A stretch of DNA of 55,326 bases from an uncultured Bacteroidota bacterium (GTDB lineage Bacteria > Bacteroidota > Bacteroidia > Flavobacteriales > Flavobacteriaceae). The notes beneath the pieces were generated by a model that worked only from the letters and a program-made list of their open reading frames with translations, was not told the DNA's origin and did not search any database. The stretch covers positions 1 to 55,326 of the forward strand of contig CACLCL010000006.1 of NCBI GenBank assembly GCA_902605445.1, in the 5' to 3' direction. The number at the start of each line of letters is the position of its first letter. Positions within the stretch are counted from its first letter, which is position 1. Of this stretch, positions 23,682-32,617 are shown piece by piece. Made by a program: the position numbers and the translations under genes.

Positions 23682-24024
23682 CTAAGATTCTTTTGTATTA
23701 ATTTTACTTCTTCTTTTTTCTGCCCATTCCACTCCGTACTTATCTAATTTTACGGTTAAATATCTCATAAATCTTTCATCTCTTCTAAATTCAAGTTCTA
23801 AATCGGAAATTATTTCAGGATTTACGGTATATTCAAAAAGGTGATAAAAACCACTTTTTTTTATTTTGGATTGGGTATGCTAACTTCTTCAAACCCCAAT
23901 CCTCCTTCGAAATCATTTTAGCACCTTTAGATGTTAAAAATTTTTCATATTTGAGGACTGTTTCCTTTGTCTGCTCTTCAGACAAAACGGGATTTAAAAT
24001 GAAAACAGTTTCATAGTGATTCAT
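23682..24024 (-). CDS. rpsF: 30S ribosomal protein S6, interrupted by a +1 frameshift
   Basis: The first 56 or so residues ([18 protein letters not shown] to LAYPIQNKK) are normal S6, then the frame breaks after a run of eight A (minus strand, 23862-23855) and stops at codon 64. Removing one A lets the other frame continue [20 protein letters not shown], through [21 protein letters not shown], to a TAG at 23682, a standard S6 C-terminus of 113 residues in all. The total length of 343 bases equals 114 codons plus one. S6 is the platform partner of S18, encoded directly downstream. A base-calling or assembly error is the simplest cause; polymerase slippage on A8 could also rescue the protein. 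Confidence 0.93.
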
Positions 24025-24046
24025 AACTTATTTTTATTAATGCGTG

Positions 24047-24054
24047 CAAAAATA
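24047..24054 (-). promoter_or_regulatory. Putative -7 box of the rpsF operon
   Basis: The minus strand reads TATTTTTG followed by C, matching TAnnTTTG, 22 bases before the rpsF ATG. No good -33 box was seen. Confidence 0.4.
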
Positions 24055-24107
24055 TATAATTTAAACATCATTTGATAATTTTTTGTAGCAAAAATTTTAT
24101 CAATTAA

Positions 24108-26549
24108 TCAATTGGGGTCTACATCAACAATTACTTGTACAGCCCTGTAGTCGGGTATTAATTGGAATGTTTGTATATATTTCTTCATTATTAGCTTCAC
24201 CCCAGAGAGAGAGAAGTCATGTGGAATTTTAATCAATATATGTTTTTGATACTTATTTCTAACTCTTGAGATGTATGGGAATTCAGGGCCTAACAAATAT
24301 CCCTTAAAGTGATAGAATAGTTTATCAAATAGCCATTTTGAAGAATTGTTTACAACATTTAAATTTTTATGTTTGACTGTTAATTGAATTAGTTTTGAGA
24401 AGGGAGGGTATTTAAATTTTTCTCTGTCATTTATCTGAATTTGAAAAAATTTTTCGTAGTCACCATTTACAATTTGGTTCACCAATTTTGGGTTTGAATT
24501 ATATGTTTGTATGAAAACCTCTCCCCTTTCAGTTGCTCTTCCTGCTCTTCCTGCAACTTGTTGAACAAGTTGAAAACATCTTTCATTAGATCTAAAATCA
24601 GGAAAATTCATTGAACTTTCAAGATTCATAATGCCTACCAATTGAACATTTTTAAAATCTAAACCTTTAGTAATCATCTGCGTTCCAACCATTATGTCAA
24701 AATCTTTGTTTTCAAAAGAACTGATAATTTTTTTAAAGCTATTCTTTCCCCTTGTGGTATCATGGTCAAGCCGAACAATTCTAATTTTAGGAAATAGATT
24801 TTTAAGTTCAATTTCTATTTGCTCCGTACCTAAGCCTCTTGAAATAATATCACTGCTTCCACATTTAACACAATTGTCTTGAATATTTTCATGATATCCA
24901 CAATAATGGCACCTCAAAGATTTCTTTGAATAGTGGAATGTAAGAGAAACATCACAATTAATACACTTGGGGGTAAAACCACAACTATTACACTCTAATA
25001 CTGGAGAAAAACCTCTTCTATTTTGAAATATTATAACTTGTTTATTGTTTGAAACAACTTCTTTTATTTTAGCTAAGAGTGGTTCAGAAAAAAATCCATA
25101 CATTTTTCCTTCTTTAACCATATGCTTAATATCAATAATATTAATTTTTGGTAAAGGTGATTTTCTATATCTTTCATTTAATTCGACTAAACTAAACTTT
25201 TTAAGAGAAGTAGAGTTATAATAACTCTCAATGGAGGGGGTAGCTGTACCCATTAAAACATTTGATCTATGAAGCTTTGAAAGAACCAATGCAGAATCTC
25301 TTGCGTGATATCTTGGTGAAGGCTCAAATTGTTTGAATGATTGCTCATGTTCTTCGTCAATAATTATTAATTTTAGCCTACTGAAGGGGAGAAAAATTGC
25401 GGATCTTGCTCCTATTACAATTTGGTTGTTTTTGTTTTGGTTTATCTTAAACCACAATTCTGCTCTTTGATTTAAACTTAATGCTGAGTGGTAAACGAGT
25501 AAATTATCAGAAAAAAAATGACTTAATCTATCAACTAATTGTGTGGTTAAAGCAATTTCAGGGACCAGATATAAAATTTGATTTCCAGAATTCAAATATT
25601 GTTTGATCAGTGAAATGTAAATCTCTGTTTTGCCAGATGCGGTAACTCCTTTAAGTAAAACATTTTTATTTAAGTTAAAATTACTCTTTATTTCATTAAG
25701 AGCATATAACTGTTTTTCTGAGAGCTCTATTTTTTTTAATTTCTTTTTTGACTCAACAATATTCCTGCTAATTTCAAGATCATAAAACTCGAATATTTTT
25801 TTTTCAACCATTTTATTTAATATAGAATGATATGATTTATTAAGGTTCTTAAAATCAGAGATTTTAATATTTTTATTGGATTTTAATTTATTTTCTAAGA
25901 AATGATTATAAAATTTAATCTGATTTTTTGCGTTTTTTGGAATTGATAAAATTAAATCTTTATTGAAATTTTTTGATAATCTAACACAACGAATAAATTT
26001 TGGTGAATATTTTCCATAAATTTTTTCGTCTATTAAAATAAAGTTCTTCTCCCTCATTGAATTTATTATTGGAAAAATATTTTTTTTGCCAACTATTTCT
26101 GAAATTTCTTTGACAGATAAATGTTTTTTTATTTTTAGAGCATCTAAAATCAAATATTCAAGATCATCACAATTATTTTCATTTATTATTTGGTTTTGAT
26201 TTAAGCTAACTTCTGTTTCACTCTGAAGGACTAAATTGCTTGGTAAAGATGCTCTCATAATATCTCCAATTGGTGCGAAATAATATCTTGATATCCAGTC
26301 CCAAAAATTTAGCTGGAAATTGTTAACCATTGGCGTATTATCAATTATTTGAACAATAGATTTTAGTCTTATTGTATCATCATTATTTCTGTGTAATTTA
26401 AATGCAATTGAGGTATAAAGTTTTGTTTTACCAAATGGAACAATAATTCTCATTCCAGGCTTAATAAAATTAAATTCTTCCTCGGAAACTGAATATGTAA
26501 ATTTTTGATTTACAGGGATTGGCAAAATAACATCAACACAATGACACAT
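24108..26549 (-). CDS. priA: Primosomal protein N' (replication restart helicase PriA)
   Basis: An 813-residue superfamily 2 DNA helicase that reloads the replisome at stalled forks. The N-terminal DNA-binding domain starts VDVILPIPVNQKFTYSV; Walker A is GVTASGKTEIY near residue 303; the DEEH box is IIIDEEHEQSF; motif III is GTATPS. Eight cysteines in four CxxC pairs (CNSCGF, CINCD, CHYCG, CVKCGSSD) form the two zinc sites, all intact. QQVAGRAGRATERGEV is motif VI. It is preceded by an AT-rich spacer shared with the divergent rlmH. Confidence 0.96.
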   Translation of the reverse strand: MCHCVDVILPIPVNQKFTYSVSEEEFNFIKPGMRIIVPFGKTKLYTSIAFKLHRNNDDTIRLKSIVQIIDNTPMVNNFQLNFWDWISRYYFAPIGDIMRASLPSNLVLQSETEVSLNQNQIINENNCDDLEYLILDALKIKKHLSVKEISEIVGKKNIFPIINSMREKNFILIDEKIYGKYSPKFIRCVRLSKNFNKDLILSIPKNAKNQIKFYNHFLENKLKSNKNIKISDFKNLNKSYHSILNKMVEKKIFEFYDLEISRNIVESKKKLKKIELSEKQLYALNEIKSNFNLNKNVLLKGVTASGKTEIYISLIKQYLNSGNQILYLVPEIALTTQLVDRLSHFFSDNLLVYHSALSLNQRAELWFKINQNKNNQIVIGARSAIFLPFSRLKLIIIDEEHEQSFKQFEPSPRYHARDSALVLSKLHRSNVLMGTATPSIESYYNSTSLKKFSLVELNERYRKSPLPKINIIDIKHMVKEGKMYGFFSEPLLAKIKEVVSNNKQVIIFQNRRGFSPVLECNSCGFTPKCINCDVSLTFHYSKKSLRCHYCGYHENIQDNCVKCGSSDIISRGLGTEQIEIELKNLFPKIRIVRLDHDTTRGKNSFKKIISSFENKDFDIMVGTQMITKGLDFKNVQLVGIMNLESSMNFPDFRSNERCFQLVQQVAGRAGRATERGEVFIQTYNSNPKLVNQIVNGDYEKFFQIQINDREKFKYPPFSKLIQLTVKHKNLNVVNNSSKWLFDKLFYHFKGYLLGPEFPYISRVRNKYQKHILIKIPHDFSLSGVKLIMKKYIQTFQLIPDYRAVQVIVDVDPN

Positions 26550-26617
26550 ATAAAAAATTAATACAATTTTTTAAATTTTAATTAGAATATATAATAAATT
26601 TATCTATAAATAATCTT

Positions 26618-27085
26618 ATGAGGGTTAAACTTATTTACATTGGAAAAAATAGAGATGAAAATTTAGAAAAACTTGTAAAGAAATATAAAGAAAGAATTAA
26701 TTATTACTTAAATTTTGATGTAATTCAGATTAAAAGTAAGATTTTAAATCATGAAAAATCATCAATACAATCACACGAAGCAGAACTACTTTTTAAAAAT
26801 ATTGATGAGGATGAAAATATTGTTTTATTGGACGAAAAGGGAGAAAATTATACAACTAATGACTTTGTAATTTTTTTTAATGAAAGTATCTTAAACAGAA
26901 ATAAAAGTTTAACCTTCGTTATTGCAGGAGCGTATGGATTTTCAGAAAAAATAAAGATGAAATTTAAAAAAAGTATATCACTTTCTAAAATGACATTAAC
27001 ACACGATATGGCTAGATTAGTACTTGTGGAGCAAATATACAGGTCTTTAACTATTATCAAAAATATCCCCTATCATAACAGATGA
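26618..27085 (+). CDS. rlmH: 23S rRNA (pseudouridine1915-N3)-methyltransferase
   Basis: A 155-residue SPOUT-fold methyltransferase acting on pseudouridine 1915 in helix 69 of 23S rRNA. Family blocks are VKLIYIGKN at the start, FVIAGAYGFSEK around residue 106 and the knot region LTHDMARLVLVEQIYRSLTI followed by the invariant tail YHNR. The length is standard. Its stop overlaps the rdgB start by four bases. Confidence 0.96.
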   Translation: MRVKLIYIGKNRDENLEKLVKKYKERINYYLNFDVIQIKSKILNHEKSSIQSHEAELLFKNIDEDENIVLLDEKGENYTTNDFVIFFNESILNRNKSLTFVIAGAYGFSEKIKMKFKKSISLSKMTLTHDMARLVLVEQIYRSLTIIKNIPYHNR

Positions 27086-27669
27086 AAAAATTAATTTTTG
27101 CTACTACTAATGAAAACAAATTATTTGAAGCCAAAAAACTATTAAAAAATTATTATGATGTGGTTGGACTTAAAGAAATTGGATTTGAACATAAAATAAT
27201 TGAAAATAAATCTTCAATTATTGATAATTCAGTACACAAGGCTCTTTTTGTAAAAGAAAAAACAGGATTAAATTGTTTTGCTGATGATACCGGGTTAGAA
27301 GTTGATGTTCTTGATGGAGCTCCAGGTGTTCATTCTAAAAGATATGCTGGTATAGATGCAAGCTCGGAAGATAACATTAATAAACTTTTAAACTCTTTAC
27401 AGGGGGTAAAAAACAGAAAAGCACAATTTAAAACTGTTATATCTTTAAATATTGATGAAAAAATTAAAACTTTTATAGGTATTTGTAAAGGCAAAATTTT
27501 AAACAAAAAAAAAGGTGAATATGGATTTGGATATGATCCAATTTTTGTTCCAGAAAAATCTAAATTATCATTTGCAGAAATGACTGTAGAAGAAAAAAAT
27601 AAGATTGGTCATAGGGGAATTGCAATTCAAAAACTTTTCCTCTATTTAACAAATCTTTATTCTAAATAA
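27082..27669 (+). CDS. rdgB: Non-canonical purine NTP pyrophosphatase (RdgB/HAM1)
   Basis: A 195-residue house-cleaning enzyme that hydrolyses ITP, XTP and their deoxy forms to monophosphates. Typical blocks are FATTNENKLFEAKKLL, CFADDTGLEVDVLDGAPGVHSKRYAG (given here as the core ADDTGLEVD and PGVHSKRYAG), GYGFGYDPIFVP-like EYGFGYDPIF, and GHRGIA near the C-terminus. It overlaps rlmH by four bases (ATGA). Confidence 0.95.
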   Translation: MKKLIFATTNENKLFEAKKLLKNYYDVVGLKEIGFEHKIIENKSSIIDNSVHKALFVKEKTGLNCFADDTGLEVDVLDGAPGVHSKRYAGIDASSEDNINKLLNSLQGVKNRKAQFKTVISLNIDEKIKTFIGICKGKILNKKKGEYGFGYDPIFVPEKSKLSFAEMTVEEKNKIGHRGIAIQKLFLYLTNLYSK

Positions 27670-27706
27670 TTAAAGGTTGGCTTGATTAGTGTATATATTT
27701 ATGGTA

Positions 27707-28480
27707 ATGAAAAAAATAATATTTTTTTTGATATTCTCGTTTGTCAATTTGATTAGTGCTCAAAATGATATAGTTAAAGGCATTATAATCAACTCAAAAA
27801 ATAATCAACCTCTGGAAAATGTAAATATTGTTAACATAAATCAAGTTACAGGAACAGCCTCAAATTCAAGTGGACAGTTTGAAATTCAAGCATACGCCAA
27901 TGACACATTGTATCTTTCTTATATTGGCTTTAAATCTATAAAAGTAAAGGTGACAAACGATTGGATTAATCTTGATATTGAAACTATTATTGAGTTGACT
28001 GAAATGGCTTTGGCTCTAGAAGAGGTTGTTGTTTATGAACTAAAGTTAACAGGTTATTTAGAACTTGATATTAAACAAGTTCCCATTAATAATAATTACA
28101 GATACAGTATTTCTGGACTTCCTAACGTTGGGTATGAATCAAGTTCTCGACCCACGAATGCTTTAACTAAAACTCTAAACGCTATTTTCAATCCTGTAGA
28201 TTTTCTTTATAAAATATTTGGAAGAGAACCAAATCAATTAAGAAAAGTGAAAAAAATGAAAGAAGATGACCGAATTAGAAACGTTCTATCAAATAGGTTT
28301 GACAGAGAAATATTGGTGGAATTGCTTTCTATAGAAAAAAAAGATCTTGAATTTTTAATAGCTCAGTGCAGTTATTCTGAAGATTTTATTAGGAAAGCTA
28401 ATGATTTACAGGTATTAGAGGCAATAAGTGAATGCTATGAGGAATATAAAGTTCTTAATAACAGTATTAAAAATCCTTAA
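27707..28480 (+). CDS. CarboxypepD_reg-like domain protein, exported
   Basis: A 257-residue protein with a signal peptide (MKKIIFFLIFSFVNLISAQ) followed by a carboxypeptidase-regulatory-like beta-sandwich (about residues 22-105: VKGIIINSKNNQPLENVNIV, then SGQFEIQAYANDTLYLSYIGF). This domain is common at the N-terminus of TonB-dependent receptors, but no barrel follows; the remaining 150 residues are helical and polar. I choose ATG 27707; an ATG two codons upstream is equally possible. The role is unknown. It converges with the next gene, overlapping by 14 bases. Confidence 0.82.
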   Translation: MKKIIFFLIFSFVNLISAQNDIVKGIIINSKNNQPLENVNIVNINQVTGTASNSSGQFEIQAYANDTLYLSYIGFKSIKVKVTNDWINLDIETIIELTEMALALEEVVVYELKLTGYLELDIKQVPINNNYRYSISGLPNVGYESSSRPTNALTKTLNAIFNPVDFLYKIFGREPNQLRKVKKMKEDDRIRNVLSNRFDREILVELLSIEKKDLEFLIAQCSYSEDFIRKANDLQVLEAISECYEEYKVLNNSIKNP

Positions 28481-29243
28481 AAATATTCCCTTCTGATTTA
28501 ATACCCAAATAAAAATTAGCATAGTATAAATACACAAAAGGAACGTATAAAATAAAAAAAGGAATTCCGATTAAGATTAAAATAATATTATGCATTAAAA
28601 ATTTTCTTTTGTGACCTCTAATTATTAGCCAACCTTTCTGTATTGCATCCCAAGCATCAATTGAAGTATCTTCAGCCATAATAAAAAATGTAAAAGAAAA
28701 TGGTAATGAAACAATAATAAAAGGCATAATTATCGTCACAAAAAAACTTAGTAATAAATAAACAATGAATAATATAGAATACGAAAAGTACTCACTAATA
28801 CTAATGGATTTAAATGGGGTAAATAGCGCGCTAAATTCTTTATCATTGACAAATGCAGCATAAGATTGTGAAAAAAATATTTCTAAAATTTCTAAAAATA
28901 TCAAAAAATTAAGAGTTGAAAGAATCAAAGACAAAATTAATCCAAAAAAAAGAATAAATGTAAAAATAATTATGGAGGCTAATACCCCGTTACCAAGATT
29001 ATATTTTAGTCCATTAAATACGCTTTCAACATTACCGGTTTTATTTTTTACAAATCTTAAAGAATAAGCATACATTCCTATTGTAATTGGACCAGCAAAT
29101 AATAATAATAACAAAAACGGTATTGGCCAAAAGCATAAAATTACTAATATAAGGTTTACGGCGCCAAGAACACATATTGATTCTAACCATCTCCCTTTTA
29201 GAGACTGAAGTGTTTTAGAAAAAAGGTAATTAAATGAAAGCAA
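28467..29243 (-). CDS. DUF975-like integral membrane protein
   Basis: A 258-residue protein with about six hydrophobic helices (for example WPIPFLLLLLFAGPITIGMY near residue 40 and a triple near 85-125). SIDAWDAIQKGWLIIRGHKRK near residue 195 followed by a final helix pair is reminiscent of the DUF975/YciC-type group. Function unknown. The start is a TTG at 29243, as no ATG is available upstream in frame, so the exact N-terminus is uncertain. Confidence 0.7.
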   Translation of the reverse strand: MLSFNYLFSKTLQSLKGRWLESICVLGAVNLILVILCFWPIPFLLLLLFAGPITIGMYAYSLRFVKNKTGNVESVFNGLKYNLGNGVLASIIIFTFILFFGLILSLILSTLNFLIFLEILEIFFSQSYAAFVNDKEFSALFTPFKSISISEYFSYSILFIVYLLLSFFVTIIMPFIIVSLPFSFTFFIMAEDTSIDAWDAIQKGWLIIRGHKRKFLMHNIILILIGIPFFILYVPFVYLYYANFYLGIKSEGNIFKDF

Positions 29244-29300
29244 TGTTATGTTATTATCATTTGAATCAACAAAAATAATTATTAAATGTAATAATTTATT

Positions 29301-29309
29301 TAACTTTGC
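29301..29309 (+). promoter_or_regulatory. Putative -7 box of purB
   Basis: TAACTTTGC is a perfect TAnnTTTG, 26 bases before the purB ATG. A convincing -33 TTTG at 19-20 bases is not visible. Confidence 0.45.
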
Positions 29310-29334
29310 AAATCTTTAACATATCCTTGAATAT

Positions 29335-30681
29335 ATGAAAGAATTTAATCTGCATGCAATTTCTCCTATAGACGGAAGATACTTTTCAAAAACATCTCAA
29401 TTAAAAGATTTCTTTTCTGAAATGGCACTTATTAAATACAGGGTTTTAGTAGAAATTGAATATTTTATCTCACTATGTGAAATAAAATTACCAGAATTAG
29501 AGAAATTTAATTTCGATAATTTTCAAAATCTGAGAAATATATATTTAAATTTTTCAGAAAAAGATGCTATTGAAATAAAAGAAATTGAAAAAATAACCAA
29601 TCATGATGTCAAAGCAGTTGAGTACTTTATTAAGAAAAAATTCACAGATTTAGACATACACCAATTCTCAGAATTTATTCATTTTGGACTCACCTCACAG
29701 GACATAAATAATACTGCCATCCCATTGAGTATTAAAGATATGTTAGAAACTGTTTACTACAGTGAATTAAACGTTGTAATTGATAAGCTTGAAATGATTT
29801 CAAAAGAATGGATGAATGTAACCATGCTTGCAAGAACACACGGACAACCAGCATCCCCTACAAAACTTGGGAAAGAAATAGATGTTTTTAAGAATCGAAT
29901 TGAAAATCAAATCAAATTACTAAAATCAATCCCTATTTCTGCAAAATTTGGTGGTGCAACGGGAAATTTCAATGCACACAAAATAGCTTACAAACATTTT
30001 GATTGGTTGAGATTTGCTAAAAATTTTATTGAAGATAAATTAGGACTGAACCATTCTTTTCCGACTACCCAAATTGAGCATTATGATAATCTTGCTGCAT
30101 TATTTGATAACTTTAAGAGAATAAACACAATCTTAATTGATTTTAACAGAGATATCTGGCAATATATTTCGCTTGACTATTTCAAGCAAAAAATAAATAA
30201 AAACGAGATTGGAAGCTCTGCAATGCCACATAAAGTAAATCCAATTGACTTTGAAAATAGCGAAGGAAATCTTGCATATGCAAATGGAATTTATGAGTTT
30301 TTGTCCAGAAAACTTCCTGTATCTAGATTACAAAGGGATCTAACCGATAGTACAGTTCTTAGAAACATCGGCGTACCCATAGCCCATACAATCATTGGAT
30401 TGAAATCTGTTCTGAACGGAATTGATAAATTAATTGTTAATAATGAGGCCATTAAATCTGATTTAAGTCAAAACTGGGCTGTTATTGCTGAAGCAATTCA
30501 AACTATATTAAGACGCGAAAGATACCAAAACCCATACGAAGAATTAAAAAAACTAACTAGAACAAATAAAAGACTTAGTGTTAAAAACATTCATGACTTT
30601 ATAGATAAACTGGACATAAAAGACTCGGTCAAATCCGAACTTAAAAAAATAACGCCTGAAAATTATACCGGTATTTTTTAA
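29335..30681 (+). CDS. purB: Adenylosuccinate lyase
   Basis: A 448-residue enzyme of the fumarase/aspartase superfamily, catalysing two fumarate-releasing steps of purine synthesis (SAICAR to AICAR and adenylosuccinate to AMP). The signature loop GSSAMPHKVNP is at 293-303 with the catalytic serine; ARTHGQPASPTKLGKE at 166-181 carries the histidine region; HFGLTSQDINNT at 116-127 is also conserved. The longer variant resembles the E. coli enzyme. An S41 peptidase gene follows after 9 bases. Confidence 0.96.
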   Translation: MKEFNLHAISPIDGRYFSKTSQLKDFFSEMALIKYRVLVEIEYFISLCEIKLPELEKFNFDNFQNLRNIYLNFSEKDAIEIKEIEKITNHDVKAVEYFIKKKFTDLDIHQFSEFIHFGLTSQDINNTAIPLSIKDMLETVYYSELNVVIDKLEMISKEWMNVTMLARTHGQPASPTKLGKEIDVFKNRIENQIKLLKSIPISAKFGGATGNFNAHKIAYKHFDWLRFAKNFIEDKLGLNHSFPTTQIEHYDNLAALFDNFKRINTILIDFNRDIWQYISLDYFKQKINKNEIGSSAMPHKVNPIDFENSEGNLAYANGIYEFLSRKLPVSRLQRDLTDSTVLRNIGVPIAHTIIGLKSVLNGIDKLIVNNEAIKSDLSQNWAVIAEAIQTILRRERYQNPYEELKKLTRTNKRLSVKNIHDFIDKLDIKDSVKSELKKITPENYTGIF

Positions 30682-30690
30682 TTTTAAAAA

Positions 30691-32136
30691 ATGAAAAAAA
30701 AGGCATTTATATATTTCTTTTTAATAACTTCTTTGTTCCTAAGTTGTTTTGAGGATAATGATGATAATCTTGCAAGAACTTCAGATATTAATGATTTTGT
30801 TTGGAGGGGTATGAATGCTGCCTATTTGTACAAAGATGAAATTACAAACCTTGATAATGACAGATTTGGAAATATGGAAGAATATTTTAGCTTTTTAAAT
30901 AATTACGATTCTCCTGAAACTTTATTTGAATCTTTGATATACGAAAGAAATTTGATTGATAAATACAGTCTGATTATTGATGATTATATTGAGTTACAGC
31001 AATACCTAAGCGGTAATATTCTTTCTAATGGTATTGAGTTTGGTTTGAGTTTTATACCTAATTCCAATTATGAAATTTTCGGATATGTTAGATATGTGCA
31101 TAGTGGTTCAGTAGCTGAAGCTAATGGAATTAAAAGGGGAGATATTTTTGTTTCTGTGAATAATACTTTTTTAAATATTGATAATTTTTCAAATTTATTA
31201 TCGCAAAACTCATATGTAATGGGTTTTGCAATTTATTTGGATAACAACACTAATGATATAAGTGATGACAGTATATTATCAAATGGAGTAAACATTAACC
31301 TTTCAAAAGTACCATTGGTTAAAAACCCAGTTTATCATTACTCAATAATCAATGAGGGTGGTAAAAAAATAGGGTATTTAATGTATAATCAATTCTTATC
31401 CAATTATGATTCATATGTTGAATCAATTTTTTCTGAGTTTAAATCAAACTTAATCGATGAAATTATTATAGACCTAAGATATAATCCTGGTGGTAGTGTA
31501 AACTCAGCTTTACTAATTTCTAGTTTGTTAACTGGTCAATTTACAAACGAGATATTTAGTTATGAAGAATGGAACAGCGAAATTCAAAATTATTGGAATA
31601 ATAATAATCCTGAATATTTAGTAAATAGATTTTTAAGTTTGGAGAATAGCCTTAAAATGAATAAGATATATGTTTTAACATCCAGATCTACAGCTTCTGC
31701 AAGTGAACTGTTGATTAATTGTTTATCTCCTTATATTAATGTTGTTCAGATTGGTACATCAACATATGGAAAATATCAGGCCTCAATAACTCTTTATGAT
31801 TCAAATAATTTTTCAAATCAAAACACAAATCCTGCTCATAATTATGCTATTCAACCTCTGGTAATGAAAACTCTAAATGTAAATGGAGTTACTGACTATT
31901 ATAATGGCTTAGAGCCAGATTATATTTTTGAAGAAAGACCTTACAACATGGGGATTATTGGTGAATTGAATGAACCAATGCTTAACTACACAATAAATCT
32001 TATCAACCAGAGATCGGTTAGTTTTGAACAGTCAGAGTTATTTGGTACTATTGGAGATAATTTTAAATTTGAATACCTTAATAAAGAAATGTATATTGAC
32101 AAATCATTTTTAAATATAAATGAAATCTCCTTTTAA
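30691..32136 (+). CDS. S41 family C-terminal processing peptidase, lipoprotein
   Basis: A 481-residue serine protease of the CTP/tail-specific family. The leader with a lipobox-like FLSC (C19) predicts an envelope lipoprotein. A PDZ-like domain occupies roughly residues 115-205 (RYVHSGSVAEANGIKRGDIF), followed by the protease core: DLRYNPGGSVNSALL near 261, the serine in STASASE at 333-339 (S336 most likely) and K361 in TYGKYQ, 25 residues later as in Prc. The target is unknown. It overlaps the DUF6580 gene by 17 bases. Confidence 0.9.
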   Translation: MKKKAFIYFFLITSLFLSCFEDNDDNLARTSDINDFVWRGMNAAYLYKDEITNLDNDRFGNMEEYFSFLNNYDSPETLFESLIYERNLIDKYSLIIDDYIELQQYLSGNILSNGIEFGLSFIPNSNYEIFGYVRYVHSGSVAEANGIKRGDIFVSVNNTFLNIDNFSNLLSQNSYVMGFAIYLDNNTNDISDDSILSNGVNINLSKVPLVKNPVYHYSIINEGGKKIGYLMYNQFLSNYDSYVESIFSEFKSNLIDEIIIDLRYNPGGSVNSALLISSLLTGQFTNEIFSYEEWNSEIQNYWNNNNPEYLVNRFLSLENSLKMNKIYVLTSRSTASASELLINCLSPYINVVQIGTSTYGKYQASITLYDSNNFSNQNTNPAHNYAIQPLVMKTLNVNGVTDYYNGLEPDYIFEERPYNMGIIGELNEPMLNYTINLINQRSVSFEQSELFGTIGDNFKFEYLNKEMYIDKSFLNINEISF

Positions 32137-32617
32137 TAAATCGCAAAAAATTGTTCTTGCAATTATTATTTTTGGAATATTAGCAAGACTTATACCTCAT
32201 CCACCAAACTTTTCTCCTGTAACGGCTATTGCATTATTTAGTGGTCTTAATTTCAAAAATAAAAAATTTGCGTTTCTCATTCCAATTTTAATTTTATTTA
32301 TTTCTGATTTGTTTATCGGTATTTCATTGATAAATTTATTTGTTTATTCTGGATTTCTTTTGATTGTTCAGCTGGGTTCAAAAATCAGCTCAATAAGATT
32401 TTTAAATATTATCCTAGCGAGTCTTATTTTTTTTATCATATCCAATTTTGGTGTATGGATTATTGGTTACCCGAAAACTATAGATGGATTAATTCTTTGC
32501 TATACAATGGCAATTCCTTTTTTTGGATATAGTCTGGCAGGAGATTTATTTTTTGGATACTTATTTAAGTTTTCCTTTGCTAAAATTGAATCATACTACA
32601 TGAATGCTGAAATCTAA
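32120..32617 (+). CDS. DUF6580 family putative membrane transport protein
   Basis: A 165-residue integral membrane protein with five or so helices. The opening ARLIPHPPNFSPVTAIALFSG is the family hallmark and resembles ECF transporter S components. The substrate is unknown. It starts within the S41 gene and converges with rmuC, sharing a stop codon (CTAA, 4-base overlap). Confidence 0.83.
   Translation: MKSPFNKSQKIVLAIIIFGILARLIPHPPNFSPVTAIALFSGLNFKNKKFAFLIPILILFISDLFIGISLINLFVYSGFLLIVQLGSKISSIRFLNIILASLIFFIISNFGVWIIGYPKTIDGLILCYTMAIPFFGYSLAGDLFFGYLFKFSFAKIESYYMNAEI

Noticed and set aside
23833-24024. A complete 63-residue S6 gene
   Set aside because: S6 is normally above 90 residues, and the missing half lies in the next frame after the A8 run, so this is a broken frame and not a short protein.
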